A DNA stretch of 37,143 bases from Patescibacteria group bacterium UBA7522 (GTDB lineage: Bacteria; Patescibacteriota; CPR2; UBA1875). Numbering within the stretch: the stretch's first letter is position 1; every line of letters begins with the position of its first letter. The position numbers were made by a program, and so were the translations under genes. Positions 6,699 through 15,243 of the stretch are shown here, piece after piece. The notes beneath the pieces were generated by a model that saw only the letters and a program-made list of their open reading frames with translations, had not been told where the DNA came from and did not search any database. The stretch is taken from NCBI GenBank assembly GCA_002476865.1, contig DLNA01000003.1:1-37143 (forward strand), given 5' to 3'.

Positions 6699-9380
6699 TT
6701 ATCTTCCGTGGCACTTTTTATATTTTTTACCGCTACCGCAAGGACAAGGGTCGTTCCGACCAACCTTATTAGAATTTCTAACTTCGATTTTTGAATTCTG
6801 ATTTTTTGCATCGCTTGATACCCGAAGAGAAGAAGCGTTTGTTCTGAGATTAGTTTTTGTCTCTGGTACTGAGCTGGGTGTTTCGACACTCGTTTTTAAT
6901 CCCTGATTGTCGGTGGCTGATCTTTGAATTGTAACTTTAAAATAGCTATTAACAATATCGGACTGTATTGCGCCAAGTAGTGTTTGAAACATTCTGTATG
7001 CCTCGTTTTTGTATTCTACTAAGGGATCTTTTTGACCATAGCCCCTTAAACCAATCCCCTCTCTTAAGTGAGTGAGTGCGTCTATGTGATTAATCCATAG
7101 CATGTCGATAGTTCTTAGATAGATTGCTTTTTCCAGGACCTTGCTAAGTTCTGTTCCCAGTGATTTTGTTTTTTCTTTGTATTTATTTTTAAAGTATTCA
7201 TAGATTATTTTTACAAGATCTTCTTTTCGGTGATTTTTCTTGATCTCTTCTTCGATTTTTTTATCTAGCTCCAGAATTCCACCAAGGATGGCCAAAATTT
7301 TTTCATTATCAATCTCTTCGGTTTTTTCCGAAAAATTTGAGTTTACTAGATTCTCGGCTTCTTCTCTGTAAAAACCTAGTATCTCCTCCGAAAGGTCTTC
7401 GTTATTCATTATCATTCTTCTTTTTGTGTAGATATATTCGCGTTGTTTGTTCATGACATCATCATATTCAACAAGATGTTTTCTGATATCAAAGTTCTGG
7501 GCCTCAACTCTTTTTTGGGCTTGTTCAAGAGATTTTGAGATAAGCGGATGCTGAATAGGTGTATCTTCGGGAAGTTTAAGCGTTTCCATCATGCCGCCAA
7601 TGCGCTCTGATCCAAAAATTCGCATAAGATCATCATCAAGAGAAACATAAAATTGAGTTGAGCCAGGATCTCCTTGGCGACCAGATCTTCCTCTGAGCTG
7701 ATTATCTATTCGGCGCGATTCGTGCCTTTCGGTTCCAATAACGTGGAGGCCACCTAGTTTTTTTACCTCATCAGAAAGAATAATGTCGGTTCCTCTTCCG
7801 GCCATATTTGTTGCAACGGTTACGGCACCTTTTTGTCCCGCCTTTTCAATTATTAGGGCCTCTTTTTCGTGATTTTTTGCATTCAAAAGTTCGTGTTTGA
7901 TCCCCCCTCTTTTTAAAAGATCTGATAATATTTCATTTTTTTCTATCGAAACGGTTCCCACCAGTACGGGTTGTCCTTTTTGGTTTTTCTGTTTTATCTC
8001 CTCCACAACAGCGAGAAACTTTGATTTTTCGTTTTTATAAATAACGTCCGAAAAATCTTTTCGAACTAGGGGATTATTTGTCGGGATCACGACTACATCA
8101 AGGTTATAAATTTTATGAAATTCCTCGGCTTCTGTTATGGCCGTTCCGGTCATACCCGAAAGTTTTGTATAAAGTCGAAAGTAGTTCTGAAAAGAGATGG
8201 TAGCCATAGTAATTGATTCTCTTTTGATCTCAACCCCTTCTTTTGCCTCGATCGCTTGATGTAGGCCCTCGGAATACCTTCTCCCCTGCATTAATCTTCC
8301 CGTAAATTCGTCTACGATTACTATCTCGTTATCCTTAACGACATAGTCCTTATCTTTTTTGAATAATGCATGGGCTTTTAGCGCCTGTTCGATGTGGTGA
8401 ACGTTTTCTATTCCAAAGTCCTCGTAAATATTCTCGACGCCTAAAATTCTTTCTATTTTTTCGATCCCCTCATCTGTTAGCGAAGACGATTTTGATTTTT
8501 CATCTATTAAAAAGTCATTGTCTTTTTTTAGATTTTTAACCATTTCGGCAAATTGATAGTATTTATCGGTTGCTTCTTCGGCAGGAGCCGAGATGATAAG
8601 CGGTGTCCTCGCTTCATCGATTAGAATTGAATCAACCTCGTCAACAATAGCAAAATGAAGTTCACGCTGAACCATCTGATCAGCCGATTGGGCCATATTG
8701 TCTCTTAAGTAATCAAATCCAAATTCGTTATTAGTCCCATAAGTTATGTCTGCCTCATAGGCCTCTTTTCTTGATATTGGTCGAAGCGGTTCAGTTCTTT
8801 CATCAAGTGACTCTTCTCGGTTATATTCTTTGTCATACAAAAAGGCAGCGTCATGAACAATGGTAGCCGTTTTGAGTCCCAAAAAATCATAAACTTGGCC
8901 CATCCAGCCACAATCTCTTTTTGCTAGGTAGTCATTGACGGTAACGATGTGAACACCAAGCCCAGTCAGAGCATTTAAAGCCCCTGTTAGTGTGGCGACT
9001 AGTGTTTTACCTTCGCCGGTTTTCATCTCAGCGATTTTGCCCTGATTTAGAGCGTAACCACCTATAAGCTGAACGTCGTAATGTCTTTGACTGATAGTTC
9101 TTCTTGCCGCTTCCCTGGTTAAGGCAAAAACCTCTGGAATATAAGGGCTTAAGATATCGAGAATAACTTTTCTTTTTGATTCTTTGTCTTTTATCCTCTG
9201 TGACTGTTTGTTTATTTGCTCTTTAACCTCCCTTGAGATTTCCTGATATCTTTTTTGAATTTTTGCATCGGAAAGCTTTTGAACTGTTTTTTCTTTAGCG
9301 TTTACCTCTGCTATAGTTGGTTCAATCTTCTTTATCTCTTTTTCGTTCGGATCTTTAAATATTCTACCTAAAATACCCAT
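6699..9380 (-). CDS. secA: Preprotein translocase ATPase SecA
   Basis: SecA drives ATP-dependent export of unfolded preproteins through SecYEG. The 893-residue protein has the normal length. Visible motifs include Walker A TGEGKTLVATL near residue 107, the DEAD-like VDEVDSILIDEARTP, the SGMTGTA segment, the helicase GRSGRQGDPGSTQFYVS, and the C-terminal zinc site CPCGSGKKYKKCHG, which binds SecB or ribosomes in other bacteria. I chose the ATG at 9378-9380, 9 nt after a GGGGG run; a TTG five codons earlier overlaps that run. It is the last gene of the serS-hypothetical-hpf-secA series, with a possible extra promoter upstream. A weak hairpin about 105-125 nt downstream is the only terminator candidate. 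Confidence 0.97.
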   Translation of the reverse strand: MGILGRIFKDPNEKEIKKIEPTIAEVNAKEKTVQKLSDAKIQKRYQEISREVKEQINKQSQRIKDKESKRKVILDILSPYIPEVFALTREAARRTISQRHYDVQLIGGYALNQGKIAEMKTGEGKTLVATLTGALNALTGLGVHIVTVNDYLAKRDCGWMGQVYDFLGLKTATIVHDAAFLYDKEYNREESLDERTEPLRPISRKEAYEADITYGTNNEFGFDYLRDNMAQSADQMVQRELHFAIVDEVDSILIDEARTPLIISAPAEEATDKYYQFAEMVKNLKKDNDFLIDEKSKSSSLTDEGIEKIERILGVENIYEDFGIENVHHIEQALKAHALFKKDKDYVVKDNEIVIVDEFTGRLMQGRRYSEGLHQAIEAKEGVEIKRESITMATISFQNYFRLYTKLSGMTGTAITEAEEFHKIYNLDVVVIPTNNPLVRKDFSDVIYKNEKSKFLAVVEEIKQKNQKGQPVLVGTVSIEKNEILSDLLKRGGIKHELLNAKNHEKEALIIEKAGQKGAVTVATNMAGRGTDIILSDEVKKLGGLHVIGTERHESRRIDNQLRGRSGRQGDPGSTQFYVSLDDDLMRIFGSERIGGMMETLKLPEDTPIQHPLISKSLEQAQKRVEAQNFDIRKHLVEYDDVMNKQREYIYTKRRMIMNNEDLSEEILGFYREEAENLVNSNFSEKTEEIDNEKILAILGGILELDKKIEEEIKKNHRKEDLVKIIYEYFKNKYKEKTKSLGTELSKVLEKAIYLRTIDMLWINHIDALTHLREGIGLRGYGQKDPLVEYKNEAYRMFQTLLGAIQSDIVNSYFKVTIQRSATDNQGLKTSVETPSSVPETKTNLRTNASSLRVSSDAKNQNSKIEVRNSNKVGRNDPCPCGSGKKYKKCHGR

Positions 9381-9400
9381 ATTAAAAACCCCCAAAAGAC

Positions 9401-9443
9401 AAACATTCTAGAATGTTTTTATTCAAAAAAATCAAAGAGTCAA
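9401..9443 (-). promoter_or_regulatory. Palindrome and possible promoter upstream of secA
   Basis: AAACATTCTAGAATGTTT (9401-9418) is a perfect 18-nt palindrome just upstream of the secA ribosome binding site. Overlapping it on the minus strand are TTGACT (9438-9443), a 16-nt spacer and TAAAAA (9416-9421). The palindrome could be an operator or a weak terminator after hpf; the sequence does not decide. Confidence 0.4.
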
Positions 9444-9475
9444 ATTTATTACTTACTGATATCACTTTTGATTAC

Positions 9476-9829
9476 CTAATCCCTACCAATAAAGTTTCGT
9501 ATAATTCTTTGGAATTTATCTAGCTTTCCTCTGTTTTGTTTTGATTTAAGCTTTTCAACCTGAATCTTTAATTTTTGCTCAACATTATCAATGGCGGCAA
9601 ATTCATCCGGGCCACTTCCTTCTGCAAAAATATTTTTTCCGGGGACTTCGAGCTTAACCTTTGCCATATATGAATGCTTGTCCTTTTTTTCGGACTCATG
9701 ATTTTCGATTGCGATATCTGCCAACAGTATATTTTTATAAAAATCATCCAGCTTTCCGATTTTTTCTGCTGCATAATCCCTGATTTCATTATTAAGTTCA
9801 AAGTGGACTGCTCTAATATTAAGTTTCAT
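9476..9829 (-). CDS. hpf: Ribosome hibernation promoting factor, short form
   Basis: A 117-residue protein of the HPF/YfiA (RaiA) family, which binds the 30S decoding region and silences ribosomes under stress. The opening MKLNIRAVHFELNNEIRDYA and the KLDDFY and KVKLEVPGK segments follow the family fold (beta-alpha-beta-beta-beta-alpha). It lacks the C-terminal dimerisation domain of long HPF. The start overlaps the preceding gene by an ATGA, which suggests translational coupling. Its place between serS and secA matches the frequent hpf-secA pairing in bacteria. Confidence 0.92.
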   Translation of the reverse strand: MKLNIRAVHFELNNEIRDYAAEKIGKLDDFYKNILLADIAIENHESEKKDKHSYMAKVKLEVPGKNIFAEGSGPDEFAAIDNVEQKLKIQVEKLKSKQNRGKLDKFQRIIRNFIGRD

Positions 9830-10152
9830 TTTAGTTTTTCTCCCCTTTCAATTATTTTTTCAAGAAAATCTCTAATTGCTTGGGATTGGCCAGAAACGAT
9901 TGGGTCTTGCTTGGTATCAAAGTTTTCCGCAACCAAGCTATTTCCGGCAAGAAATCTCACAAGCTCTTCTTTTGGCGTATTCCGATAGTCCTCTTCTAAG
10001 ATTTTTAGTGCCTTTTTGTAGCTTTGTTCGTAGACCTCTTCGTAGGATTTTTCTGTTGAATCGTTTTTTCTTAGCTCTTTTTCGGCCAAAGAAAGAAAAT
10101 CTTTAAGTTCTTCTTCCCATCCTCTTTCGGAATGACTCTCTAATTCACTCAT
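9826..10152 (-). CDS. Small acidic hypothetical protein between serS and hpf
   Basis: A 108-residue protein I do not recognise. It is rich in Glu and Lys and predicted mostly helical (SYEEVYEQSYKKALKILEE), with no signal peptide, membrane segment or metal motif. The gene is real on context: AAGGAG lies 5 nt before its ATG, it overlaps serS and hpf by ATGA at both ends, and it continues the same operon. A cytoplasmic role linked to translation is possible from position only. Confidence 0.75.
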   Translation of the reverse strand: MSELESHSERGWEEELKDFLSLAEKELRKNDSTEKSYEEVYEQSYKKALKILEEDYRNTPKEELVRFLAGNSLVAENFDTKQDPIVSGQSQAIRDFLEKIIERGEKLK

Positions 10153-11375
10153 GCTATCTCCTTAAATCCGGTGTATTTTTGAATTGCTTTTGGAATAACG
10201 ATTCTGCCATCTTCCTGCTGGTTGTTCTCTATAATTGCGATAATCATTCTACCGATTGCAACAGCGGTTCCGTTTAGGGTGTGTACGAAATATTTATTCC
10301 CTTCATCGTCTCTATATTTAATATTTAATCGTCTTGATTGAAAATCAACGCAGGTTGAGGTTGAGTGCGTCTCTCGATATTTTTCTTGAGATGGTATCCA
10401 TGTTTCAATGTCGTATTTTCTTGCAGCCGGGATTCCAAGATCTCCGGTTACCATTTTTGAAACTCTGTAGGGCAAATCTAGTCCGCTTACAATTCTTTCT
10501 TCTAGCTCAAGCAAAAAATTGTGCTCCCTATCACTATCCCCTGGCTTTACAAAGCTGAACATTTCGATTTTATCGAATTGATGCACCCTAAATATTCCCG
10601 CGGTGTCTTTGCCAGAGGAGCCCGCCTCGCGCCTAAAACAAGTAGAAAATGCACAGTATCTAATTGGAAGATCGCTTTCTGAGAATATTTCATCTTTATG
10701 CATGGGGCCAATTGATTGCTCTGAAGTTCCCACCAAAAACATATCGTCTTTCTCTAGGCGATATGTTTCATTTTCGCCACCGTGCTCTAAGTAACCCATG
10801 GCAGACATCGAGTCGCGATTTATTAAAACTGGCGGAAAAACAGGATTAAAGCCCTCTTTAATTAAAATATCAAAGGTGTAGTTTATGAGAGCAATCTCTA
10901 GTTGGGCAATCTTGCCCTTGAGATATGCAAATCTACTACCGGAAACCTTTGTGGCTCTATCTGTGTCAATATCTTTGGCGAGCTCTAGGTGTGATTTTGG
11001 TTTAAACTTAAAAACTCTGGGCTTGCCAACTTTTTTTATTATTTCGTTTTCTGATTCATCTTTGCCGATTTTAACATCATCTCTCGGAATAGCCGGTAGA
11101 GAGAGCATTATTTTCTTGAATTTAGCGTCTATCTCTTCATATTTTTTTTCAACGGACTGGAGCTCTTTCTTTGTTTTTTCGAGTTTTTTTAGCTCGCTTG
11201 GTGTTGGCTTTTTATCAATTTTAAGCTCGCTCCTAAGAGCATCTCTCTTTATTGATATGGCCACCCTCTCTTCATCGATCTTGAGGAGAGCATCAATATC
11301 AACATTATAATTTTTGGCTTTAGCCCCTGATTTGACAAGTTCGGGGTTCTCTTTTATGAATTTAATATCAAGCAT
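10149..11375 (-). CDS. serS: Seryl-tRNA synthetase
   Basis: SerRS charges tRNA-Ser with serine. The 408-residue protein starts with the family's MLDIKFIKENPELVKSG and an antiparallel coiled-coil arm (about 30-100) that grips the long tRNA variable arm. Class II core motifs are visible: motif 2 CFRREAGSSGKDTAGIFRVH and motif 3 NGTAVAIGRMIIAIIENNQ. The N-terminus fixes the ATG at 11373-11375. No ribosome binding site precedes it; TATAAT ends 7 nt upstream, so the mRNA is probably leaderless. It heads the operon with the hypothetical gene, hpf and possibly secA. Confidence 0.97.
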   Translation of the reverse strand: MLDIKFIKENPELVKSGAKAKNYNVDIDALLKIDEERVAISIKRDALRSELKIDKKPTPSELKKLEKTKKELQSVEKKYEEIDAKFKKIMLSLPAIPRDDVKIGKDESENEIIKKVGKPRVFKFKPKSHLELAKDIDTDRATKVSGSRFAYLKGKIAQLEIALINYTFDILIKEGFNPVFPPVLINRDSMSAMGYLEHGGENETYRLEKDDMFLVGTSEQSIGPMHKDEIFSESDLPIRYCAFSTCFRREAGSSGKDTAGIFRVHQFDKIEMFSFVKPGDSDREHNFLLELEERIVSGLDLPYRVSKMVTGDLGIPAARKYDIETWIPSQEKYRETHSTSTCVDFQSRRLNIKYRDDEGNKYFVHTLNGTAVAIGRMIIAIIENNQQEDGRIVIPKAIQKYTGFKEIA

Positions 11376-11382
11376 CTTAAAG

Positions 11383-11411
11383 ATTATAACGCCTCAGAAG
11401 TGAATTGTTAA
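11383..11411 (-). promoter_or_regulatory. serS promoter with leaderless geometry
   Basis: TTAACA (11406-11411), a 17-nt spacer and a perfect TATAAT (11383-11388) are followed after 7 nt by the ATG of serS. Transcription would start at or next to the A of the start codon. Confidence 0.8.
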
Positions 11412-11528
11412 GTTCAATATTATTTGTTTTTTAAAATCGCAAACACAAATAATTTGCTCTAAAAATAATTATCGTAGAGCTTTTAAGCTAACCAGCGCTT
11501 AATTTTCAATAATTTTATAAGAAGCTTT

Positions 11529-11563
11529 TAAAAAAACCAGCCGAAACAGTGTGGCTAGTTTTT
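11529..11563 (-). terminator. Intrinsic terminator between lysS and serS
   Basis: On the minus strand AAAAACTAGCC pairs with GGCTGGTTTTT (one G-U pair) around a 10-nt loop, and the right arm runs into seven T. It ends transcription coming from lysS or from the candidate RNA at 11529-11677, upstream of the separate serS promoter. Confidence 0.85.
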
Positions 11564-11677
11564 AGATATTTTAACAAAGGGTTTTTGATGATTACAAAGG
11601 GGCGCTTTTAGAGCCCCTTTTGGACCCATCCCTGCTAAGGGATTGCCTCTGCACCTATCTTTCCAAAAATAACCCTT
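11529..11677 (-). ncRNA. Candidate structured small RNA in the lysS-serS gap
   Basis: Three nested or serial hairpins lie in 150 nt. AAGGGTT (11671-11677, minus strand) pairs with AACCCTT (11577-11583) and closes a multiloop holding AUCCCU-UAGC-AGGGAU (11628-11643) and AAAGGGGC/GCCCCTTT (11596-11620). The intrinsic terminator follows. A promoter ends a few nt before the closing stem, so an independent transcript is plausible. It matches no RNA family I can name; I compared it from memory with the lysine, TPP, FMN, SAM and c-di-GMP riboswitches and with SRP RNA. It could instead be the 3' untranslated region of lysS. Confidence 0.4.
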
Positions 11678-11679
11678 AA

Positions 11680-11709
11680 AATATACGGCATTATAACTAA
11701 AAAAATCAA
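11680..11709 (-). promoter_or_regulatory. Promoter candidate for the small RNA
   Basis: TTGATT (11704-11709) is 18 nt from TATATT (11680-11685), just after the lysS stop. Transcription would begin near 11675, at the left arm of the closing stem. A second TATAAT at 11690-11695 lacks a matching -35. Confidence 0.4.
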
Positions 11710-11719
11710 TTAAAATTAG

Positions 11720-13261
11720 TTACTTTAAGTCAAGACGATTTAAAACAAAATCATAATCGAGTGAGGCCAAGAGAAATCCTGCCTGAGGTCCAGAGTCCTT
11801 GCCAATAAATATTAAATAAATTGTGCTAAAAATTTCTTTCGGTTGAACACTGAGCTTGTCCTTTATATTAAAAATTTCTTGCTGAAGGTTTTCGCCAGAC
11901 CACTCTTTTTTTGAAGAAAATATATTTTTAAGTTCGGCTATGATTTTTTTTTGGGTTTCCGACAGCTCGATCTCTGGTAGGGTCTTTTTGACGCTAAATT
12001 TAAAAGATTCTGGTGCAAATTTTTCAAGCCAAATGTTTGCATATTTAATTCTTTTTTTTAGGTCTTCTAGCTCAACTTCTGTCAGCTTGCTGCCCTTTTC
12101 TTCTTCGGCCATTTTGTTTATATCTACGTTTGGAATCTGAATTGCGTGGGCAACTTTTGTAAACTTCATTCTGTAGCCGTTATTAAAATTATCGCTTATT
12201 TGTGAGAGTTCATAAATTTTGGCAAGGTCCGGAAAATCAATCTCTCCTAAATATGCCTTATGAGCTCGGTCGTATTCATCATAAATACTAGCGATTGCCA
12301 TACCATCCAGATCTAGATCAATAACTCGATTTATATTTCGAATCATTATAAAACGAATCAATTCAGGTGGGAGTGAGTTATATACTTCTTCTGCCGAAAT
12401 ACCGACGCCTTTTGATTTACTCATCTTTTTCCCCTTAAAGATAATGTGTTCGTAGGGAAGATCATATGGAGGATTAACTTTAAAAATTTTTTCACAAAGT
12501 TTATTGGCCAAATCTCTGGAGCCACCTGCGCTTGAATGGTCCTTGCCTTCGCCCTCAACATTTATACCAAGAGCCGCAAATTTAGCAGGCCACTCAACTT
12601 TCCAGGGGAGTTTACCTGTACCGCCAAAAGGGGAGACCTTTCCGTTGTGGCCGCAGCCCTTTGCCCAATCGACCATACTTTCTTCGCAAACATAACTCAC
12701 TTCTTCTCCATCCCAGTTATAGGCGCGAGTAGTTCCGATTTTTCCGCATTTTTCACATATTGGCTGAAATGGTATCCAGTCACTTGGCTTTTCGCTGCCG
12801 GCGACTTCTTTATAGATTTTTCTTATCTGTTCTGAGCTATCCAGCGCCCTTTTTATGATCTTATCGTATGTGCCCTTTTTATATTCTTCGGAATCTTTAA
12901 TTTGGATAAAGCTACATCCCAACCCAGTCATCATTTTATAAAGACCGGAGATAAAATAGTCCCCTAAATTACCCTTTCCTTCTGGTGCCGGAATCGTAAA
13001 AAAGGGTTTACCCATATAAACTGAGTAAATTTTATCGTCAAGATAACCAGGCATGCCATCCATTGGGTCAAAATCGTTTGAAAAGAAAGTGTACTTAACT
13101 CGATGCCCCTCTTTTTCAAGAGCTTTTGCGGCGACATCATGAATAATAGCGCCCCTAAAAGTGCCGACATGAGGAACACCTGAAGGGGTTGCCATATCAT
13201 CAACCCAAATTTCGCCCTTATGATTTTTAAAATTTTCGGTTAGTGCGTCTATCCAAAGCAT
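11720..13261 (-). CDS. lysS: Lysyl-tRNA synthetase, class I (archaeal type)
   Basis: Charges tRNA-Lys with lysine. The 513-residue protein is the class I form (LysK type), not the class II enzyme of most bacteria. It has the Rossmann-fold opening ATPSGVPHVGTFRG (HIGH-like motif HVGT), a zinc-binding-type insertion (CEKCG and CEESMVDWAKGCGH, about 167-210), SAGGSRDL, and the KMSKS loop GKKMSKSKGVGIS near residue 281. The C-terminal part is a helical tRNA-binding region. The start ATG has no ribosome binding site, and a perfect TATAAT ends 6 nt upstream, so a leaderless mRNA is likely. Class I LysRS occurs in archaea and scattered bacteria, including many CPR. Confidence 0.95.
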   Translation of the reverse strand: MLWIDALTENFKNHKGEIWVDDMATPSGVPHVGTFRGAIIHDVAAKALEKEGHRVKYTFFSNDFDPMDGMPGYLDDKIYSVYMGKPFFTIPAPEGKGNLGDYFISGLYKMMTGLGCSFIQIKDSEEYKKGTYDKIIKRALDSSEQIRKIYKEVAGSEKPSDWIPFQPICEKCGKIGTTRAYNWDGEEVSYVCEESMVDWAKGCGHNGKVSPFGGTGKLPWKVEWPAKFAALGINVEGEGKDHSSAGGSRDLANKLCEKIFKVNPPYDLPYEHIIFKGKKMSKSKGVGISAEEVYNSLPPELIRFIMIRNINRVIDLDLDGMAIASIYDEYDRAHKAYLGEIDFPDLAKIYELSQISDNFNNGYRMKFTKVAHAIQIPNVDINKMAEEEKGSKLTEVELEDLKKRIKYANIWLEKFAPESFKFSVKKTLPEIELSETQKKIIAELKNIFSSKKEWSGENLQQEIFNIKDKLSVQPKEIFSTIYLIFIGKDSGPQAGFLLASLDYDFVLNRLDLK

Positions 13262-13267
13262 GTCATG

Positions 13268-13296
13268 ATTATATAAAATATTTCTAGATTAATAAA
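13268..13296 (-). promoter_or_regulatory. lysS promoter with leaderless geometry
   Basis: TATAAT (13268-13273) lies 6 nt before the lysS ATG. The hexamer at 17 nt is TTTATT (13291-13296), a poor -35. The promoter lies between the greA terminator hairpin and lysS. Confidence 0.6.
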
Positions 13297-13300
13297 GGAA

Positions 13301-13339
13301 TTGAAAAAATCGACTTATTTTAATCGCCGATTTTTTCAA
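13301..13339 (-). terminator. Terminator hairpin after greA
   Basis: TTGAAAAAATCG (13301-13312) pairs with CGATTTTTTCAA (13328-13339), a 12-bp stem with a 15-nt loop, 8 nt beyond the greA stop. The T-run is inside the right arm, so it may work in either direction. Confidence 0.6.
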
Positions 13340-13347
13340 ATGATTTC

Positions 13348-13812
13348 TTAGTTGATTTTTTTAATTTTATATTTGGTAACTCCCGCCGGAACAGAGACCT
13401 CAACTTCGTCACCTTCCTTTTTCCCTAAAAGTGCTTTTCCGATAGGAGATTCGTTAGAGATTAAACCCTTCTCTGGATTGGCTTCGACCGATCCAACGAT
13501 TTTATATTTTAAGTCGGTTGCACTCGTTGAAAGATGTACGGTGCATCCTAGATTGACCGCCTCACATCCGTTGTGGCTGTCCTCGATAATCTCAGCGCTC
13601 TTGATAATATGCTCAAGCTCTATAATCCTGCCCTCAACAAAAGATTGCTGCTCCTTGGCGTCTGAATACTCTGAGTTCTCCGAAAGGTCACCGTGTTCTT
13701 TGGCAATTTTAATTCTTTCAGAAATCGCTTTTCTCTCCTTAGTTAGGAGACGCTCAAGCTCTGATTTTAGGTTTTCGTAACCCTCTTTTGTAAGATATGT
13801 CTTCTCGTTCAT
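13348..13812 (-). CDS. greA: Transcription elongation factor GreA
   Basis: GreA enters the RNA polymerase secondary channel and rescues backtracked complexes by stimulating transcript cleavage. The 154-residue protein has the family's N-terminal coiled coil (LTKEGYENLKSELERL to about residue 75) with the acidic tip region DLSENSEYSDAKE, and a C-terminal FKBP-like domain ending SPIGKALLGKKEGDEV and PAGVTKYKI. AGAGGA sits about 7 nt before the ATG, and a near-consensus promoter precedes it. It is probably a single-gene unit. Confidence 0.97.
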   Translation of the reverse strand: MNEKTYLTKEGYENLKSELERLLTKERKAISERIKIAKEHGDLSENSEYSDAKEQQSFVEGRIIELEHIIKSAEIIEDSHNGCEAVNLGCTVHLSTSATDLKYKIVGSVEANPEKGLISNESPIGKALLGKKEGDEVEVSVPAGVTKYKIKKIN

Positions 13813-13849
13813 TGTTTTTTCCTCTTAACTGCAATCTTTAATAAAAAAC

Positions 13850-13878
13850 ATTTTAACTTTTAAAACGTTTTGTGTCAA
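13850..13878 (-). promoter_or_regulatory. greA promoter
   Basis: Consensus TTGACA (13873-13878), a 17-nt spacer and TAAAAT (13850-13855) lie directly downstream of the glyS stop and about 38 nt before the greA ATG. Confidence 0.75.
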
Positions 13879-13883
13879 TTAAA

Positions 13884-15236
13884 TTATTCTTTTAGTTTTT
13901 TTCTAATAAACTCTGCTAGATCTTTAACATCAACCAATTCTTGCTTCATAGTGTCTCGATCTCTGACGGTTACCGTGTTTTTTTTCGGTGTGTCAAAATC
14001 GATCGTAACGCAAAGCGGAGTACCGATCTCGTCTTGTCTACGATAACGCTTACCTATATTACCGTTATCATCAAATTCTGAAACGTATTCTTCTTTTATC
14101 TTGTCGTAGATATCTTTAGCTATTTTTACTAATTCGGGTTTATTCTTTAAGAGCGGGAAAACAGCAACCTTAACCGGAGCCAGCTTGCGTGGTATTTTTA
14201 ACACGACTCTTTTTTCTCCCGAAACATCCTCTTCGGTATATGCAGAACAGATGGTGGCTAAAAAGGCCCTATCAAGTCCGAATGTTGGTTCAAGAACGTG
14301 CGGAATGTATTTTTCACCGGTTTGGGTGTCTGTGAAGGAAAGATCTTTGCCTGAACTTTCTTGATGGGTTTTAAGGTCAAAATCAGAACGATGCGCCAAA
14401 CCAAAAAGTTCAGTAAATTTAAACGGAAAATTATACTCAATATCGATTGTCTTTTTTGAATAATGAGAAAGTTTTTCCTTGGGATGCTCGAATCTTCTTA
14501 GGTCCTTCTTTTTAATCCCTAGCTTCATGGCAAATTCCTCTTGTTTTCTTAGCCATTCCTCAAAAAGCGGTTCCCATTTTGTCTTCGGATGAATAAAATA
14601 CTCAATCTCCATTTGCTCAAACTCACGTACTCTAAAAATAAAATTTCTGGCAATAATTTCATTTCTAAAGGCCTTGCCTATTTGTGCGATTCCAAACGGA
14701 ATCTTTACCCTCATAGAGTCAATGATTGACTTATAATCAGCAAAAATCGCTCCTGCTGTTTCCGGTCTTAAGTAGACATCTCCGTCAAAACTGTTCATTT
14801 CAGTTCTGAACATTGCATTTATGAATCTAACCTCAGTCCAGTCGTTTTTTCCACAAACAGGACATTTTATGCTTTCTTTTTTTATTACTTCATTCATTTT
14901 CTTAACATCACCCTCAAAATCTTTACCGATTGACTCTTCGATCAAGTGATCGGCTCGAAATCTGTTTTTACAGTTTTTGCAATCTACAAGGGCGTCATTA
15001 AAGCCACTCGTATGCCCTGAGGCCTCCCAGACCCTTGGATTTAAAAGTATCGGTCCGTCAAAGCCAATCATATCGTCCCTTTTCGAAACAAACATATTCC
15101 ACCAGAGTGATTTAATATTGTTTTTTAACTCTGTTCCATACGGTCCATATGAATACGCATTTGCGAAGCCGCCATAAATCTCACAGGTTTGATAGACAAA
15201 CCCGCGTCTTTTGCATAAAGATACAATTTTTTCCAT
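13884..15236 (-). CDS. glyS: Glycyl-tRNA synthetase, homodimeric type
   Basis: Charges tRNA-Gly with glycine. The roughly 450-residue protein is the alpha2 (GRS1-like) type. It opens with MEKIVSLCKRRGFVYQTCEI, then has YSYGPYGTELKNNIK (motif 1 region), a zinc-finger-like pair CKNCKNRF and CPVCGK, motif 2 FRNEIIARNFIFRVREFEQ, motif 3 EPTFGLDRAFLA, and a C-terminal anticodon-binding domain. I chose the ATG at 15234-15236 because family members begin there; a TTG eight codons earlier overlaps the preceding gene and adds an unusual extension. It follows the hypothetical gene at 15244-15564 by 7 nt, so they are likely co-transcribed. Confidence 0.94.
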   Translation of the reverse strand: MEKIVSLCKRRGFVYQTCEIYGGFANAYSYGPYGTELKNNIKSLWWNMFVSKRDDMIGFDGPILLNPRVWEASGHTSGFNDALVDCKNCKNRFRADHLIEESIGKDFEGDVKKMNEVIKKESIKCPVCGKNDWTEVRFINAMFRTEMNSFDGDVYLRPETAGAIFADYKSIIDSMRVKIPFGIAQIGKAFRNEIIARNFIFRVREFEQMEIEYFIHPKTKWEPLFEEWLRKQEEFAMKLGIKKKDLRRFEHPKEKLSHYSKKTIDIEYNFPFKFTELFGLAHRSDFDLKTHQESSGKDLSFTDTQTGEKYIPHVLEPTFGLDRAFLATICSAYTEEDVSGEKRVVLKIPRKLAPVKVAVFPLLKNKPELVKIAKDIYDKIKEEYVSEFDDNGNIGKRYRRQDEIGTPLCVTIDFDTPKKNTVTVRDRDTMKQELVDVKDLAEFIRKKLKE

Positions 15237-15243
15237 TTGATTG

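Noticed and set aside
11596..11677. A lysine riboswitch in the lysS-serS gap
   Set aside because: GATAGGTGC recalls part of the lysine riboswitch, but the five-helix core is missing and the element lies downstream of lysS.
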